Shown here piece after piece: positions 20,477 to 30,951 of a stretch of 64,000 nucleotides of DNA. The stretch spans positions 9,486,001 to 9,550,000 of the forward strand of contig NC_092329.1 in assembly GCF_036785885.1 (NCBI RefSeq), written 5' to 3'. The notes beneath the pieces are model-generated. The model worked only from the letters and a program-made list of their open reading frames with translations, made no database searches and was not told the origin of the DNA. Within the stretch, counting starts at the first letter, position 1, and each line of letters starts with the position of its first letter. Source of the stretch: Coffea arabica (taxonomy: Eukaryota > Streptophyta > Magnoliopsida > Gentianales > Rubiaceae). The position numbers and the translations under genes were made by a program.

Positions 20477-23400
20477 TGGAATATTTTGGAATATTAGAGG
20501 GATAGTAAAAGCACCAAATCTAAGAAGATTGATTAAATTAGTTCGGATTTATCATGTTCATTTTGTTGTGATTTGTGAGCCAAAACTAGACGTATCTAAA
20601 ACCGAATTCATTCGGTTACGTCTATCTTTTGATTATGTGTTTGTTAATTGCTCTAGTGATATTTGGGTTTTCTATAATAATCCTTTTGTTTGCTCGATCG
20701 TTGGTAATTCGGATCAGCATATTTCTCTAGATGTTCAAAAGCCATTACTACCAAGTTCAATCATTATGTCTTTTGTTCATGCAAAGTGCTTAGTGGACGA
20801 GCGTAAAGAGTTATGGAGTTCTTTATTACATGATAAGCCTACTTTACTTCCTTGGTGTATTGGAGGTGATTTCAACGTTATACTGGCAGCACACGAAAAG
20901 CGAGGGGGGCGTCCATTTGCTATAGCGGAAGGAGTGGATTTTATGAATTTTATGGAGGAAGCTGAGGTCTTTGATGTAGGTTTTTCAGGATCTAAATTCA
21001 CATGGTCTAATAATCGACGGAGTAGAGCTCGGATTTCAAAAAGGTTGGACAGATTTTTAGTCAACGGATCTTGTTTGGATTTTTCAAATGACATTTCGCT
21101 GCTTCACTTGGCAAGACACCCCTCCGATCATGCACCATTGAAGGTTTCTTTTGCAACTCGGTCAGATAACAAACCTCGGCCGTTCCATTTTCTGAATATT
21201 TGGACTTCCAAACCAGATCTCTTGGAAGTGATTCGCCATGTTTGGAAACAAGATGTGGGTGGATCTCCGCTTCGCGTATTGTGTTCTAAATTATTGGCAA
21301 TGAGGAGAGCTATTCAATCATGGAACAAGCAACATTTTGGGAATATTTTTGATGCTGTCCGCTCTGCAGAAATGGCGGTTCAACGAGTTGAGGAGTTGCT
21401 AGACCAAGATTATTCCGAAGCGGGTCAAATTGAGCTTAATAAGGCACAAGCAGAATTGCGGTATTCAATGTCAATTGAAGAGCGGTATTGGAGACAGAAG
21501 GCCAGGGTCAAATGGCTACGTCATGGAGATAGGAATACAAGATATTTTCATGCGGTAGTAAGGCAGAGAAGAGCTGAAGGAGTGATACACCGCATCAAAA
21601 AGTTCAATGGTGTTTGGGTGGAAAAGGATGACGATATAGCAAGTGAGGCAACGGCATATTTCAATGATCTTTTCACGGGCTCTTTGGAATCATCTACTGA
21701 TATGCTACATTTAATTCCGCACTTGGTTACGGAAGAGGATAATGGAAAACTGGAAGCATTACCTTCGATTGAGGAGGTATATGGAGTCATAAAGTTAATG
21801 GATGGAGAAAGTGCAGCTGGCCCAGACGGTTTCACAGGCAAATTTTTTACATTTGCTTGGGAAGTGATCGCTCAAGATGTTTACAATGCGGTACTGAGTT
21901 TCTTCTGTGGGGCGGAGCTACCACGATTCATCACTTCTACTTCAATTATACTACTGCCAAAGACGCCAAATCCTCAGGAATTCTCTTAATTCAGGCCCAT
22001 CAGTCTATGTAATTTTTTCAATAAAGTGTTATCTCGGATTTTGACAGACAGGATGGCTTGTTTACTGCCAAAAATCATTTCCCCACATCAGACAGGTTTT
22101 GTGAAGGGCCGCAATATAACTGAAAATTTTCTACTAGCTCAAGAGATGGTATCAAGCATGGGGAAAAAGAATAGAGGTGGAAATGTTTTAATGAAACTAG
22201 ACATGTCCAAGGCATATGACCGAATGTCATGGGGTCATATTATCAGTGTTCTAAGGAGGTTTGGATTCGGGGAAATATTTATTGACCTTATATGGCGATT
22301 ACTCTCTAATGTCTGGTTTTCAATCATTATAAATGGTTCCTCCTACGGTTTCTTTAAGTCTTGGAGAGGCCTTCGCCAGGGTGACCCATTATCACCTGCA
22401 TTATTCATTATAGGCTCTGAGGTTTTATCTAGAGGACTGAATAACCTCACCATGCAATCGAGATTCCAGGGTTTCAAAGTTCCATATCGGTGTCCGGCTA
22501 TTACTCACTTGGCGTTTGCGGATGATGTTCTTATATTCGGAAATGGATCCTCTTCTTCTCTGAAGGCAATCATGCAGGTGTTGCAGGCATATCAAAGGTG
22601 TTCGGGGCAGCTCATAAATGTGCAAAAAAGCTGTTATTTGGTCCACTCATCGACGTCACCGGCGAGACGAAGGGCGATTGAACGTATCACTAGGTTTGCC
22701 TGGCAGTCATTTCCGATACGTTATTTGGGATTCCCTCTTTATTCTGGAAGATGCAAATCTTCATATTTTGGAGAAGTGTGCCAATCTATTTTAGGGAGGA
22801 TTTTGTCATGGAAATCAAGGTTGCTTTCCTTTGGAGGCAAAATAGTTCTAATCAAGCATGTGTTGGCTTCTATGCCAATGCATCTAATGTCAGCTGCTGT
22901 GATCCCGGCCAAGGTGTTCAAACTTATAGAAAGTTCATGCTCGAACTTCCTATGGAGATCATCAACCGACGACTCGAAGTTCCACTGGATACGATGGTCT
23001 CACTTGTGTTACCCGATAGAGGAAGGGGGAGTCGGGTTCCGAAGACTACGGGACGTATATCAAGCTTTTTCATGCAAGCTTTGGTGGAATTTCCGAACAG
23101 GATCATCCCTGTGGGCATCGTTCATGAGAGCAAAATATTGCGGAAGCCTTCATCCTTGTCAGATTGAACTCAGAACAACGGACTCGACAGTTTGGAGAAG
23201 GATGATCAACGTAAGTAGACAAGTGGAGCTCTCAATGTTATGGGATGGAGTTTGTCATTTTTGGTATGACAACTGGTTGGGAAGTGGTGCGTTATTCCTA
23301 CATGCAAAAGTTATCCCAAATTTGTCATTCCACAATTTTATCATCAATGGTCACTGGGATATAAATCTCTTACATTCGATGATGCCAAGCGAGAAATTTA

Positions 23401-24592
23401 TTTCTATTTTGGAACACCCGGTACCAGAGGAAGGGAGTGAAGTTGAAGTCTTTTGGATGCCCACGACATCCGGTAAGTTCTCTCTCCAATCGGCTTTTGG
23501 GGACGTCAGGCAGACCCGTCATAAGTCAATGGCTTTTACTAACATTTGGCATCCTCAGATTCCTTGGAAAGTCTCATTCTTCATGTTAAGATTGTTTCTG
23601 GGAAGACTACCATTACCAGATAGGTTAAGTAAACTTGGTTTCCAACTTCCCTCAAAATGTTTCTGCTGCTCCTCGGCATCTGTGGAGTCTAGTGAGCACC
23701 TATTTGCCAATGGACAAATTGCCTCGGTAGTTTGGAACTATTTTGGAGGCCTATGTGGATTCAAGTGTCCAGGATCTTATTTGCGTCCTCGCATCGTAGG
23801 ATGGTGGTTGCGCTTACATGACTCTGAGACACGACGACTTATCGACCGCATTCTACCTAGTGTACTTTGCTGGCAGATTTGAAAAGCAAAAAATAAAGCA
23901 ATGTTTGAGGGTGTCCAGATGCAATCGTCTGCTATTTGTAAGAACATATTCTCAGAAATACAGGCTATGGTGGGGATTCATTTCAAACAAACACTTCAAT
24001 TGCAGTCTTTTCATCATTTGTATGATCGATCGAATGTATCTGTCGGTACAATTGCATATAAATTGGTTCGCTGGGAAATAAAGGAGACAGGGAGCTTAAT
24101 ACTTAACACGGATGGATGCTCTAAAGGTAATCCAGAAGTGGGTGGAGGTGGTGGAGTTCTCTTCGAGACTCAATTGGCGTACCAGTGATTGCTTTCTCGG
24201 CTTATCTTGGTCAAACTACATCTCTCCGTGCAGAGACTTGGGCCCTCCTTATTGGTCTTCAAACATGTAAAAATAGGGGTTTCGAAAATATAAGGGTTCA
24301 ATCAGATTCATTGCTTCTAGTTGAGATCATTCAGCAGCGTATTCAATGTCCATGGGAGATTCGAAGGGAAGTCAGACAGATTTGGAAGTTCTTGGAAGAT
24401 CCTGCTCATTTATCACACTGTTATCGAGAGGCTAACACAGTTGCTGATGTTTTATCCAATGTCAGAACATCTCACCCATACCAACAAGTCAAGATTTATG
24501 ACAGCTTCAGTATGTTCCCAAGGGAAGCTCGTGGGGCAATTTTTCTAGACAAGTTGGGTTTGCCCTCAGTTCGGAAATTTAGACGTCTGTAA
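20469..24592 (+). pseudogene. LINE ORF2: endonuclease, reverse transcriptase, RNase H (disrupted)
   Basis: ORF2 opens at the ATG at 20469, inside the last codons of ORF1. It encodes an APE-type endonuclease (N8 in WNIRG, E37 in CEPK, GGDFNV, PSDH), then a reverse transcriptase with AGPDG, GLRQGDPLSP and catalytic LAFADD (Asp codons 22521-22526). A zf-RVT-like Cys/His segment and an RNase H domain follow (TDGCSKGNP at 24108, AETWALL, VQSDS, REANTVAD). Three lesions break it: TAA at 21987-21989 where the family has SQFRPISLCN (a CAA codon is likely), TGA at 23880-23882 where a Trp codon fits, and a 2-nt CT insertion near 24159-24162 that shifts the rest. Apart from these the frame is continuous, so the element is recently dead. 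A full protein would be about 1,370 residues. Confidence 0.95.
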
Positions 24593-24661
24593 GAAAATAT
24601 TGTGTATATCTCTTCCATTAATAAAATAAAAAATTAGCTCAAAAAAAAAATTAGAATTGTA

Positions 24662-26043
24662 GGTTACAAAACTTATTGCAATTAAAAACCTTTAATTTCT
24701 ACCGATGAAGGTGAATTCATGAGCATTAGTCAAATACTAATAATTCTTGAAAAAAACCGTTACCGTATTCTCTCCTTGCAACTTATGCATTTAACATAAA
24801 GATTGAATATTTTATTAAAATACTACAACAAATAGTGCTAATGGCTATGAATAATGCTCATGCTAACTAGACGATAACATGTTTCAAGTTAATGAAACGA
24901 AGTTAGTGGAAAGATATCTATTTCTTACTAGTCATAACACTGAATTGGTTTGAGTTATTTTACATTCTTTTTAGTCAAGTGCAGCAATACATTGAAAAAG
25001 GAAAGTCAATTAGCAAATGAACTTATTAGCGTTGCTTTATCTATTAATGATTTCCTCGTATAATTTGAGAAAATTCGTGATTTTATGGTACTTTTTCTTG
25101 ACACATTTATGCCTTGATAAACAAGAGATTCAAAATTTATCAATCACTCGTACAACTTATTGGTCATACTTACTATGAAAACATCTTGAAGATTGTTCAC
25201 AACAATTCAAAACTGATTATAGCATCCAAGTAAATCTGAAAGAAATGTTCAACGAATTAGTGCAAAAGATAATAAATCGAGTGTTTCTAGTATGAGAATT
25301 CCAAATGTTATGGGAGACGGGGGAGGGGAGGGTAAGGGGTGTGTTGGATGTAAGATTTACTTCTTCATTAGAGTCTATTGATAAGTCTAGAGTGCTGGAC
25401 ATAAGAACTCTAAGGTCATTGTCATGTCCCAACATTTCCTTGTTCACTTGGCATGGGCTCTGTTTAGAATCCTCAAACCATAACTGTCATTTGCATTCTT
25501 TTGATTGCCTCTTTCCACCTGAAATTACACTCCTGTACTCATTTTCTGGCTCCAAATGGCTTTCATAATCAAACACTATCCTTACTAGCGTACCCAATAT
25601 AAATCATGACATTATGATTTTGGTAATTTTATTGTTTAATTCTTCTCATTTTACATTGAATGCTTTGGATCTCCACAAGATCCATCAGCTGAAAAGATGA
25701 TGGACATTCAAGAAAGGGCAACAAAAATCATGGAATGCAAAGTATAGTCATAGAAGATGTCGGCTAGCGATCGATTCTCAAAATCAGACTGAGCCATATG
25801 TCAGTCGCGGTAGCATGCACATGAATGATGTAAAAGATGGGGGCAATGCAGGGAGGCAAAAGTTGAACTTTTCATTTTTCGTTATAGCCTTTAACTGAGA
25901 AAATATAAGGGAATTTTTTTCCTGATAATAAATGAAGAAACAAAATTTTTGTATAGCTTAGATAGTGTTCTTGTTTCAAGACATGCCAAAATAATGTATA
26001 ACTTTCGCATTACTTATTGGGACCAATAGCAATTACTTACTAT
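24662..26043. other. Intergenic, includes an outlying copy of a local repeat
   Basis: No gene is seen. At about 25150-25262 there is a diverged copy of the unit found twice at 26339-27310 (CTTACTATGAAAACATC, GAAGATTGTTCACAACAATT, GTTCAACGAATTAG). An MHC-like or receptor-like frame is not supported. Confidence 0.5.
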
Positions 26044-26338
26044 CAATGTTTTCAAACTCAGATCGTTGATTGATCGGTTGAGCTTTCAGTTCACGTTCAA
26101 CCTAGTTCAATCGGTTCGATTCAATTCAAATGTTTTTCTTTTTTTCTTTTATTTAATATGTAAATTGGATGACTTTAAAAGAAGTTAATATGAACCGGTT
26201 CAAAAGTTCAGTTTTTTGAGCGGTTCGATTCATTCTTAACTGAATTTGATTGATTCAATTGATTTTTTGGATTTACTAGTTAACTAAATCAGTATTGTGA
26301 CCAGTTTGCAATTCGAATGGCCAATTTTCAAAACACTG
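26044..26338. mobile_element. hAT-type MITE
   Basis: This 295-bp element has short inverted ends (CAATGTTTTCAAACTC on the left, TTTTCAAAACACTG on the right) and perfect 8-bp duplications CTTACTAT at 26036-26043 and 26339-26346. The interior is rich in GGTTCGATT / AACCGGTTC phrases. The 8-bp duplication and CA(A/G)TG termini fit the hAT superfamily. Confidence 0.85.
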
Positions 26339-27310
26339 CTTACTATGTCAATATTATGAAGATTGTCCATAGCAATTCAAAAGCGACTAGAGCATTCAAG
26401 TAAATTTGAAAGACAGTAAATGTTCAACGAATTTCTCAAAATGATGATGGATTAGTCAAAGTTGGTTGTTTCTTTATTTACGGTGTTGTAATAAATTCAT
26501 TATGAGCATATATGCACTGTAAACCATTCAAGGATATTTTGTTGTACTTTGATACCAACTTGAGAGATTAGCATCGAAGAGCTATTTCCCTTGCAACCTG
26601 ACATTCAGCAAAGCCATCTCCATCCACAAAATTCAATAAGGTAAATCTTTACGTAAGCATTTGTAGATGGGAGCAATTATTAAAATTTGGATAACTACAA
26701 GCTATGATAATATTATGAAGATTGTCTATAGCAATTCAAAATCGGTTAGTGCATTCAAGTAATTTTGAAAGGCATTAAATGTTCAACGGATTTCTCAAAA
26801 GGGTCCATTTAATGAGTGCCCACACACTCATTAAAATATATTTCAAATGTTATATTTTTGAAAAGGTAAAATCAATTAGAAAAAGTAAATAAATACAAGA
26901 AGGGATAGGTAAGATTAAATAGAAAAAATATATAAATACAAGAGAGGGTAATAATTTTAATATGTGTGTATACATGCATGATTGATAGGTGCGATAAATT
27001 TTAGGTGCATTAACGCGTACGCAATGAACACCCGTTGGAAAAATCTTCACAAAATGATGATGGATTATTCAAAGTTGGTTGCTTCTTCATTTATGGTATT
27101 GTAACAAATTCATTATGAGCATATACACACTGTAAACCATTCAAGGACATTGTGTCGTACTTTGCTACCAACTTGAGAGATTGGCATCGAAGAACTATTT
27201 CCCTTGCAACCTGATATTCAGCCGAGTCATCTCCATCCACAAAATTCAATAAGGTAAATCTTTTCATAAGCATTTGTAGATTAGAGCAATTTTTAAAATT
27301 TGGATAACTA
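26339..27310. repeat. Tandem duplication of a unit of about 357 bp, second copy interrupted
   Basis: Copy 1 runs from about 26339 to 26697, copy 2 from about 26698 to 27310. They share CTATG..AATATTATGAAGATTG, GATGATGGATTA, CATTATGAGCATATA, CTTGAGAGATT and CCATCCACAAAATTCAATAA in order. Copy 2 is longer because a 245-bp element (26801-27045) was inserted in it after duplication. No coding potential is evident. Confidence 0.85.
26801..27045. mobile_element. Small MITE, probably Mutator-like
   Basis: The insertion in copy 2 is flanked by TTCTCAAAA (26792-26800) and TTCACAAAA (27046-27054), a 9-bp duplication with one mismatch. Copy 1 has the empty site. The ends, GGGTCCATTTAATGAGTG and the inverse of CAATGAACACCCGTTGG, are only loosely inverted. 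The 9-bp duplication suggests a MULE-derived MITE. Confidence 0.7.
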
Positions 27311-28509
27311 TAATTGAGTTAAATTTTTTCATATTTCAATAGGTGTAAATGTTAATTGATTATTCAAGATTAGTCGCAAACCAACATCGCCCCTGCTACA
27401 TGACTTAATGGTATTAGAAAATTTTCAGAGTTACTGTATGAGAAATCATAAATTTTACTATTTTATTTACACATAAAAAACCTATACTATTCCAATTTTG
27501 CCTGCAATCTATGTTTTGAGAGAGAGAAAGAGGTGTGTGTGTGTGTGTGTGTATGGAAGGAAAGTGAGAGAGATTTTGTGTATGTTGAAGGAGAGGGAGA
27601 GAGTTTGGTGTGTATGCGTACAGAGAGTGTGAGAGAGAAATAGAAAGAGAAAGACAATATTATTCAGTTAAGTTTTGATTAGCTTGTTTATCTCATACTG
27701 CTAGTGATTTCATGTTCTTCAAGTGATTAATCAATTACACTAGAAATGAAAAATGAAAAAAAAAAAATCCTTCATTAGAAATTTTGGTGGTTCAAGATAT
27801 TGTCTAATTGAATTGTGTCAATACTGTCATTTGCTCCTTTTATTTCAATTTGTATTTCTTGTTTGATTGCACACAAGAACTATTTGAAAAGTTAAAAAAG
27901 TTTAATCATTTAAACAGTATAAAAATGATTCAAGATATATAAGACCATACCTAATAATCGAGTTTTGATAATATAGTGATTTGATGCTCTTCAATGAATG
28001 CTATACATGTTAAAATTGTACGTATTTGTATGACTATAGTTTTAGAACAAGGCCAAAGATAGGACAAAGAACGGAAATGGCATATATGCTTATTTTAAAT
28101 TGTAATTAGATTATATGTTTTTTTAAGTACAAACTTCTCATATGACTAATTTAGACAAGTGCACTAAATTTATTGAGATTAAGTCTTAGAATATCTCTAA
28201 CGTCTTTTTTGTTTAATGTTACAAGCTAAATAGAATTTTAAAATATTTTATCTCTTACCATAAACATGTTAGGGAAATAAATTAGTTAGATTTGAAATCC
28301 TACTAAGTGTGCTATTCTTTACTTGAAATCAAGAAAGATAGAGTTATTGCTCTGAAATATTTAAAACCAAGCATTAATTTTGCATAATTTTCACCGTTGT
28401 TCTTTTTTCTTCATAACTCTCTTACCTTCTCTTTTCTTTGGGTCCTTTTTGCTGCTTCTCTTTTTTTTCCCCCCTTTCCTTCCATCCCAATTGAGAATTC
28501 GCTAGCAGA
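27311..28509. other. Upstream region of the RING-H2 gene
   Basis: It contains a (TG)n run at 27532-27552 and GA-rich purine tracts to 27655. Just before the gene there is a pyrimidine-rich leader (TCTTACCTTCTCTTTTCTTT at 28420-28439 and TTTTTTTTCCCCCC near 28462) that is typical of plant 5' UTRs. No TATA box can be assigned with confidence. Confidence 0.45.
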
Positions 28510-29286
28510 ATGGATGAAGTATATGAGCCGCGATACACATTCAGAGTGAGCCAACCAACTGATGTGATCTTCCCTGCAAACATGCCATCAGATGGGTTTC
28601 TCATGCAGTTCATGGTTGATGATAGGTACGAGAACCTCTACTATTCCTCAGTTGAAAATCTTTGGAAGTTCTATAACATCACCCCAGGTCCTGTGCATAC
28701 AAATATAGCGTTCCTCACCTCTCGTGAGCAACTTGCATCAGAGAATAGTGATTGGGAATATATTTCCAACATGCTACTGCAAGCGAGCATCCCCATTCAC
28801 GTACACACAGCCATAATACCACAAATTGATGAATGTGCAATCTCCATGGCAAATGAACTTGCTAATGCAAGTCCAAAGCTCCTGCCAATTCTAGTAGAAA
28901 TTACCAAATGGAGTTCTGTTGATATTACTCCATATTTAGTAGCAGAAGGCTATGATATCCGCGATGCTAATGTTTTGGATATGGAGGATTATCTATTGCT
29001 AGCCCAAGTCCAAAGTATTTCGATGGATGAAAATGACCAGCCAAGGCCTGCTTCAGCTACCAGAAATATCACCACCAGTGGAATGTTGAAGAAGGTAAAG
29101 GCTGAGGCTGCTGATAGGACCGAAGCTTGTGTAATTTGTCTCGAAGAATTCCCTAATGGCTTGGAAGTAACTCAAATGCCATGCAAGCATGTGTTTCATG
29201 GAGAATGCATTCTTCAATGGTTGAATTATGGAAGCCGGTGTCCCTTATGCCGATCTGAGATTCCTATTGATCCTCCTACCAACTAA
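28510..29286 (+). CDS. RING-H2 finger protein, probable E3 ubiquitin ligase
   Basis: This is a 258-residue single-exon protein. A C-terminal RING-H2 finger reads C207-X2-C210-X14-C225-X-H227-X2-H230-X2-C233-X10-C244-X2-C247, with all eight zinc ligands and the Trp after the sixth ligand (ILQW) that contacts E2 enzymes. RING-H2 proteins of this build transfer ubiquitin from E2 to bound substrates. The N-terminal 200 residues have no transmembrane segment or signal peptide and I do not recognise a domain there, so the substrate and pathway cannot be stated. The ATG at 28510 is the first in frame after a pyrimidine-rich leader. The stop at 29284-29286 is followed by T-rich 3' sequence. Intronless RING-H2 genes are common in plants. 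Confidence 0.88.
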   Translation: MDEVYEPRYTFRVSQPTDVIFPANMPSDGFLMQFMVDDRYENLYYSSVENLWKFYNITPGPVHTNIAFLTSREQLASENSDWEYISNMLLQASIPIHVHTAIIPQIDECAISMANELANASPKLLPILVEITKWSSVDITPYLVAEGYDIRDANVLDMEDYLLLAQVQSISMDENDQPRPASATRNITTSGMLKKVKAEAADRTEACVICLEEFPNGLEVTQMPCKHVFHGECILQWLNYGSRCPLCRSEIPIDPPTN

Positions 29287-30150
29287 TTGCTTCTAGGGAA
29301 AAAACTTTTATGTATTTCCTCTTTCTTTTTTTTTTTTTAAAGATTTTCTAAGTCGAAAACTTTTTTTTTTTTTTTTTTTATGTATAAGCATATATTTCAG
29401 TATTTCGATCGTCCAAATGGTTCTTGCATGCAACTAATGAAGTAGTAGTTATTTATACATCGACTTGCATCTTTAGACTTATTTATTCTGAACAATTGAT
29501 GCTTTATAACTACTCAAATCCTATACAATTAATTATGTATTCTCTAATTGGGTTTCTTTCTGTTAATTAGGATTAGTTGTTGAAGTTGGCATGGTCCTTA
29601 CTTACATGTACAGCAATACATTCTTTTCCTTCCATCTTATATTAAATGTACAAGAATATTAAAAGACTAATGAGATTACAATTATTCCTCGAAAAATAGA
29701 AGGTAAATGTGTTTCTTGAAAAAGAAAAGAAAAGAAAAACTATGTGGTACTAGTCGAATTCCAATGAATTTTTTTTTTCTTTCTTTTCTTTTTATTTTTG
29801 GGCAATGAATGTGAAATGAAGGTCAATTCTCCCATATATATATTACTCGAATTGGAATTTGGTATTTTCAATTCTTCCAAAATTCCTATAATTCTCGTTG
29901 TAACTACAACTACTTGGAAGTGGAATATGTTAATGTTTTTGGTCCAGAAAGTACCAACCAAAACAAACACAAAGTTTAACAAGCAAGGCGGAGGATGATC
30001 TAGGTATTATTTGCCCTTGCTACACCAAGTATTTTGTTGCTAGGTTAAGGCAAATTACCTCTAAAATACAATAAGAACAAGATAAAGTCGACAGAAAAAT
30101 TAAGTTTTCTCATACTAAAAATGATCAAATGCAAAAAGCTAGTTTAATTA
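29287..30150. other. 3' flank of the RING-H2 gene
   Basis: Two T runs (29330-29338 and 29362-29379) and AT-rich sequence are present. Nothing else is supported. Confidence 0.5.
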
Positions 30151-30164
30151 TTAAGAAACTTGTT

Positions 30165-30531
30165 TTTTTTTTCAAGAAATAACCACAAGATAGTTATATA
30201 CTGCATCTAATGCTATTGCCTTATAATCTGTCGAATAGATGCCACTCGTATCCTATAAAGATGGAAAGCCCCTCTTGCTTGCTGGCGTAAAGATGCAGTT
30301 ACCAAATAAATGTCCTCTCGATTTTGCGTATTACCAACTTCAACTCAATCTCTCATTATCCCAGACACCGTGTACAAAACGAAGGAAACCCTAAACGATC
30401 CAATCTAATAGCCTCCTGACTAATTGAGGCAAGTTCGAGAATCTATTAAACACATGTCCTGCTAGAGTCAGCACCAAAATTTGCCAGACAATCTGCCGGT
30501 GCGTTTGCCTCCCTGTAGCAGTGTGTGATTT
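30165..30531 (-). mobile_element. Severely 5'-truncated LINE insertion
   Basis: A 367-bp insert is flanked by perfect 14-bp duplications TTAAGAAACTTGTT at 30151-30164 and 30532-30545. At its left end a T run (from 30163) is the poly(A) tail read on the minus strand. The right part encodes, on the minus strand, the end of an RNase H domain (ITHCYREANAPADCLANFG) and stops at 30448-30446. The REAN..AD.LANFG motif identifies it as the 3' end of a plant L1 ORF2, from a different subfamily than the 18637 element (REANTVADVLSN). Confidence 0.93.
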
Positions 30532-30647
30532 TTAAGAAACTTGTTAATTTATAAGAATAATGAATTCCACACTTGGCACTAATGTTCAATAATCATGTCT
30601 AATGAAACGCATCTTTTGGTACCAAAACAACTACCATTTTACCCATA

Positions 30648-30870
30648 GCGAGGATCCAACCCTCAATGTATTAGTGCACAGAACTAGATCCAGTGCTGGA
30701 TCTGATTCATGCTGCAAGTTAACAAGGATCCGCAGCTGGATCAACACTATTCCGGATTCGATCCAAGGACGGATGAAACAATCAGACTTATGGAGCCCTC
30801 TAGACATGATCCAGCTTTGGATCCGGCATGGACAAAGCCAGGATGGGGCTACGGATCCCTTAATAACTCA
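30648..30870. repeat. Segment with clustered GGATCC/GATC motifs
   Basis: Nine GATC tetramers occur in about 220 bp, most within CTGGATCCGG-like phrases (AGATCCAGTGCTGGATC, CTTTGGATCCGG, ACGGATCCC). Chance would give about one. It looks like a degraded array of a short motif or part of an unidentified repeat. No terminal structure was found. Confidence 0.55.
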
Positions 30871-30918
30871 AACCACACAAGTCTCATATCCAAGGTTTAT
30901 TTGTACACTCACTGCAAG

Positions 30919-30951
30919 TTGTTTTTTTTTTTTTTTTTTTTTTTGGTGCGA
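30919..30951 (-). mobile_element. Tail-only retroposition event
   Basis: A 33-nt insert, mostly T with GGTGCGA at its right, lies between direct repeats CACTGCAAG at 30910-30918 and 30952-30960. It reads as a poly(A) tail with about seven bases of 3' sequence on the minus strand. Confidence 0.55.

Larger units (their letters stand above)
18637..24647 (+). mobile_element. L1-type LINE, nearly full length
   Basis: A 6.0-kb non-LTR retrotransposon is flanked by 14-bp target duplications AAATTAGAATTGTA at 18623-18636 and 24648-24661. It ends in a poly(A) tail at 24640-24650. It has a short 5' leader, ORF1 (DUF4283 plus zinc knuckle) and ORF2 (endonuclease, reverse transcriptase, zf-RVT, RNase H), the usual order for plant L1 elements. 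ORF2 is broken, so this copy cannot retrotranspose by itself. Confidence 0.95.

Noticed and set aside
24185-24592. A separate gene starting at GTG 24185
   Set aside because: It is the RNase H end of LINE ORF2 after a 2-nt shift, not an independent gene.
26105-26125. GGTTCGATTC as a tRNA B box
   Set aside because: There is no A box or cloverleaf around it; the phrase belongs to the hAT MITE.
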